DNA of 64,000 bases from Verrucomicrobiota bacterium (lineage in GTDB: Bacteria > Verrucomicrobiota > Kiritimatiellia > CAIQIC01): NCBI GenBank assembly GCA_004321905.1, contig SCQF01000041.1, forward strand, positions 62,001-126,000. The letters run 5' to 3'. This document shows, in pieces, positions 62,225 to 64,000 of this stretch; within the stretch, counting starts at the first letter, position 1; every line of letters starts with the position of its first letter. Position numbers and translations under genes: made by a program. A model generated the notes under the pieces. That model worked only from the letters and a program-made list of their open reading frames with translations. It did no database searches and was not told the DNA's origin.

Positions 62225-64000
62225 TCAGTATTTCCCAACAGGAACGGTTGGACGTTCCGCAGTCTTCGGATACATCAGTCTCCATGTATCGGGCACAAAA
62301 GCTTGTTGCAAAAATAATGGTTGCGGCAACCAAACGCGATACAGATTTTTCTCGCTCCACGCGTTGCCTGCCGACGCAAAATCGCAGAGCGTGAGTTTGA
62401 TCTGGTGGTGATTGAAGAAGTGCGCCGGCCGGACCGCAAACGGCACGTCGAAGGCCATCCAGATGTTGGCCGGCTTGTTGGCAACCGGCGTCAGTTGGAC
62501 GAAACCCTCGGTATCGGCCGCCAAACGCACGTCAATAGCCTGTGCCTGAACGAAGCGATTATCCAACGCCAGCACAATCGGGCCACGCATCACTGCGAAT
62601 TGTGGCGCGCCGCTCGGTGCGGGGGCGGCGTAGCCACGCAGATCGAGAAGTAAAATAACTTTATCGTTCGGTGACCATTCGCGTTTCAGTTGGGCATAGG
62701 TTCCCGGTTGGCAGGCGACGGCCTGGCCATTCACGGTGAGCGTTGTCTTTTGGCTCCAAGCTGGGATGCGGAGTCCCAAGGTGAAGCGACATTTCTGTGC
62801 TGGAATCACCGTTAGCGTCACCTGATCGCTGACGGGATATTCGGTTTCCTGAACAATCTTGACGGCAGTTCCATCCGCAAGTTTCGTCGTGGCGGTGCCC
62901 GGCGCATAGAGGTTCACTACGGGCCCCGCTTGGGCGGCCATCATGCTCCAGCTCGGCGTGAGCAACAATCCGCGCGGGCCGTTGGCCACGCAGCAGCTCA
63001 AGCCGACGTCCGCGTGTTGCTCGGTACTGGGTACCCGCTGACCGATCAACGGCGAGAAATAGGACCACCAATTGCCCGTGGGCGTCATCGCACCGAGCAG
63101 GGCGTTGTAGAGCGAAACTTCCAGTTCATCGGCCCAGACCGGATCGCCGGTGAGCCGCAATAGCTGCAGGCAGAGTTTCATCCAAGTCGCCGTCACACAG
63201 GTTTCCAACGGTTGTTCGAGCACCTCGGTCTGCGTGCGCGCGCCATCGCACCAAAGTTCCTGATTGGAGCCGGAGCCGATCAGCATGCGCTCAGTCTTTC
63301 GGATACTCTGTCCGAACTTCACGGCCGCACCTAGGTAGGCGCGCCGCCCGGTGACGCGATAGAGTTCACAGAGACCTTCGAAGCAGGACATCATCTCGTA
63401 GGCTTTGGGCGCACCGATTTTCAACGGTGGCACGCCCGCGCGCGCGTCGTCCACCAAGCGCAGGCCATGCGGCAGGAATTTATTAGATACGCCCCAATCG
63501 GCCACGATGGTATTGGCAAAGTCCAAATACTTCTGCTGACCAGTACGCCGATAGAGCAGCACCATCGGCTCAAGAACGGAACTGGGCGCAAGGCCTTTGA
63601 GCACATCAATACCGGTCGCGGTGATGTTTACCTTGCCGGACGGCGCTTCGGTCAACAAATGATCGGCCACGCGACACGCCGCATCCAGTGCGGTTTTATC
63701 GCCGAATTGGTCATAGGCCGCAATCAAGCCGAGCAACACATATTTGCGACCCCAGATGTCCCAAATGCCAAGATGACAATCCGCGCGATAGGTGCCGATG
63801 TAGCCGTCAGGCGTTTGTGTCGCCAGCAGATCACGCACCGCTTTATCCAGCACGGCGCGATATTCGGCGGTGGGTTGATAGCCATAGCCCAGCGCCGCCG
63901 AGGTGAACCACTTACCCCAATATTCACAACGCCAGCCACCGGCGTCTTTTTCCTGCCGCACCACGAAAGGTTTGACCAAGCGTCCGATGTCCTGCGCCAT
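62225..64000 (-). CDS. GH127 (beta-L-arabinofuranosidase-like) protein, N-terminus beyond window
   Basis: KAYEMMSCFEGLCELYRVTGRRAYL, ADVGLSCCVANGPRGLLL, VMRGPIVLALDNRFVQ; same architecture as 25951-27864. Confidence 0.88.
   Translation of the reverse strand: MAQDIGRLVKPFVVRQEKDAGGWRCEYWGKWFTSAALGYGYQPTAEYRAVLDKAVRDLLATQTPDGYIGTYRADCHLGIWDIWGRKYVLLGLIAAYDQFGDKTALDAACRVADHLLTEAPSGKVNITATGIDVLKGLAPSSVLEPMVLLYRRTGQQKYLDFANTIVADWGVSNKFLPHGLRLVDDARAGVPPLKIGAPKAYEMMSCFEGLCELYRVTGRRAYLGAAVKFGQSIRKTERMLIGSGSNQELWCDGARTQTEVLEQPLETCVTATWMKLCLQLLRLTGDPVWADELEVSLYNALLGAMTPTGNWWSYFSPLIGQRVPSTEQHADVGLSCCVANGPRGLLLTPSWSMMAAQAGPVVNLYAPGTATTKLADGTAVKIVQETEYPVSDQVTLTVIPAQKCRFTLGLRIPAWSQKTTLTVNGQAVACQPGTYAQLKREWSPNDKVILLLDLRGYAAPAPSGAPQFAVMRGPIVLALDNRFVQAQAIDVRLAADTEGFVQLTPVANKPANIWMAFDVPFAVRPAHFFNHHQIKLTLCDFASAGNAWSEKNLYRVWLPQPLFLQQAFVPDTWRLMYPKTAERPTVPVGKY

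Overview
The window is 64 kb of GC-rich bacterial chromosome. By inference it is PVC-superphylum, probably Kiritimatiellota-like, based on sulfatase richness and gene content; I did not test this phylogenetically. About 0-25 kb is mostly housekeeping: fhs, a trehalase-like glycosidase, miaB, a Wzm/Wzt-type polysaccharide ABC exporter with a GT4, dnaK-groES-groEL, folB, a LolA-like protein, a YidD-domain fusion, larB-larC, a GT4 and an SGNH esterase. About 25-64 kb is one minus-strand polysaccharide-degradation island: two full-length GH127-like genes (one truncated by the window) plus a shortened one, a large hybrid histidine kinase, 14 full-length sulfatases with CxPxR-type active sites, an esterase, a GH2 enzyme, a beta-helix protein and an agarase-like glycosidase. 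The strongest unexplained signal is a dense repeat. A 17-bp palindrome, TTTCCAA-N3-TTGGAAA, occurs about 50 times, mostly as pairs whose starts are 32 bp apart (15-bp variable spacer). The same geometry is seen between genes and inside genes. The palindrome has no stop codon in any frame and encodes FPxLGK, FQxLEK or (F)SKxWK. In 12 of 14 sulfatases the pair is read in frame right after the Tat-like RRDFLKLAG segment. It is also read at the larC C-terminus, inside a GT4, in the linker of a YidD fusion and as the start of signal peptides. A second set of palindromic repeats also encodes protein ends (MiaB tail; N-terminus of an 18.5-kb gene). Several orphan Tat-leader stubs and internally deleted sulfatases suggest that this 5' leader cassette duplicates and decays as a unit. 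No rRNA, tRNA or CRISPR array was recognised.
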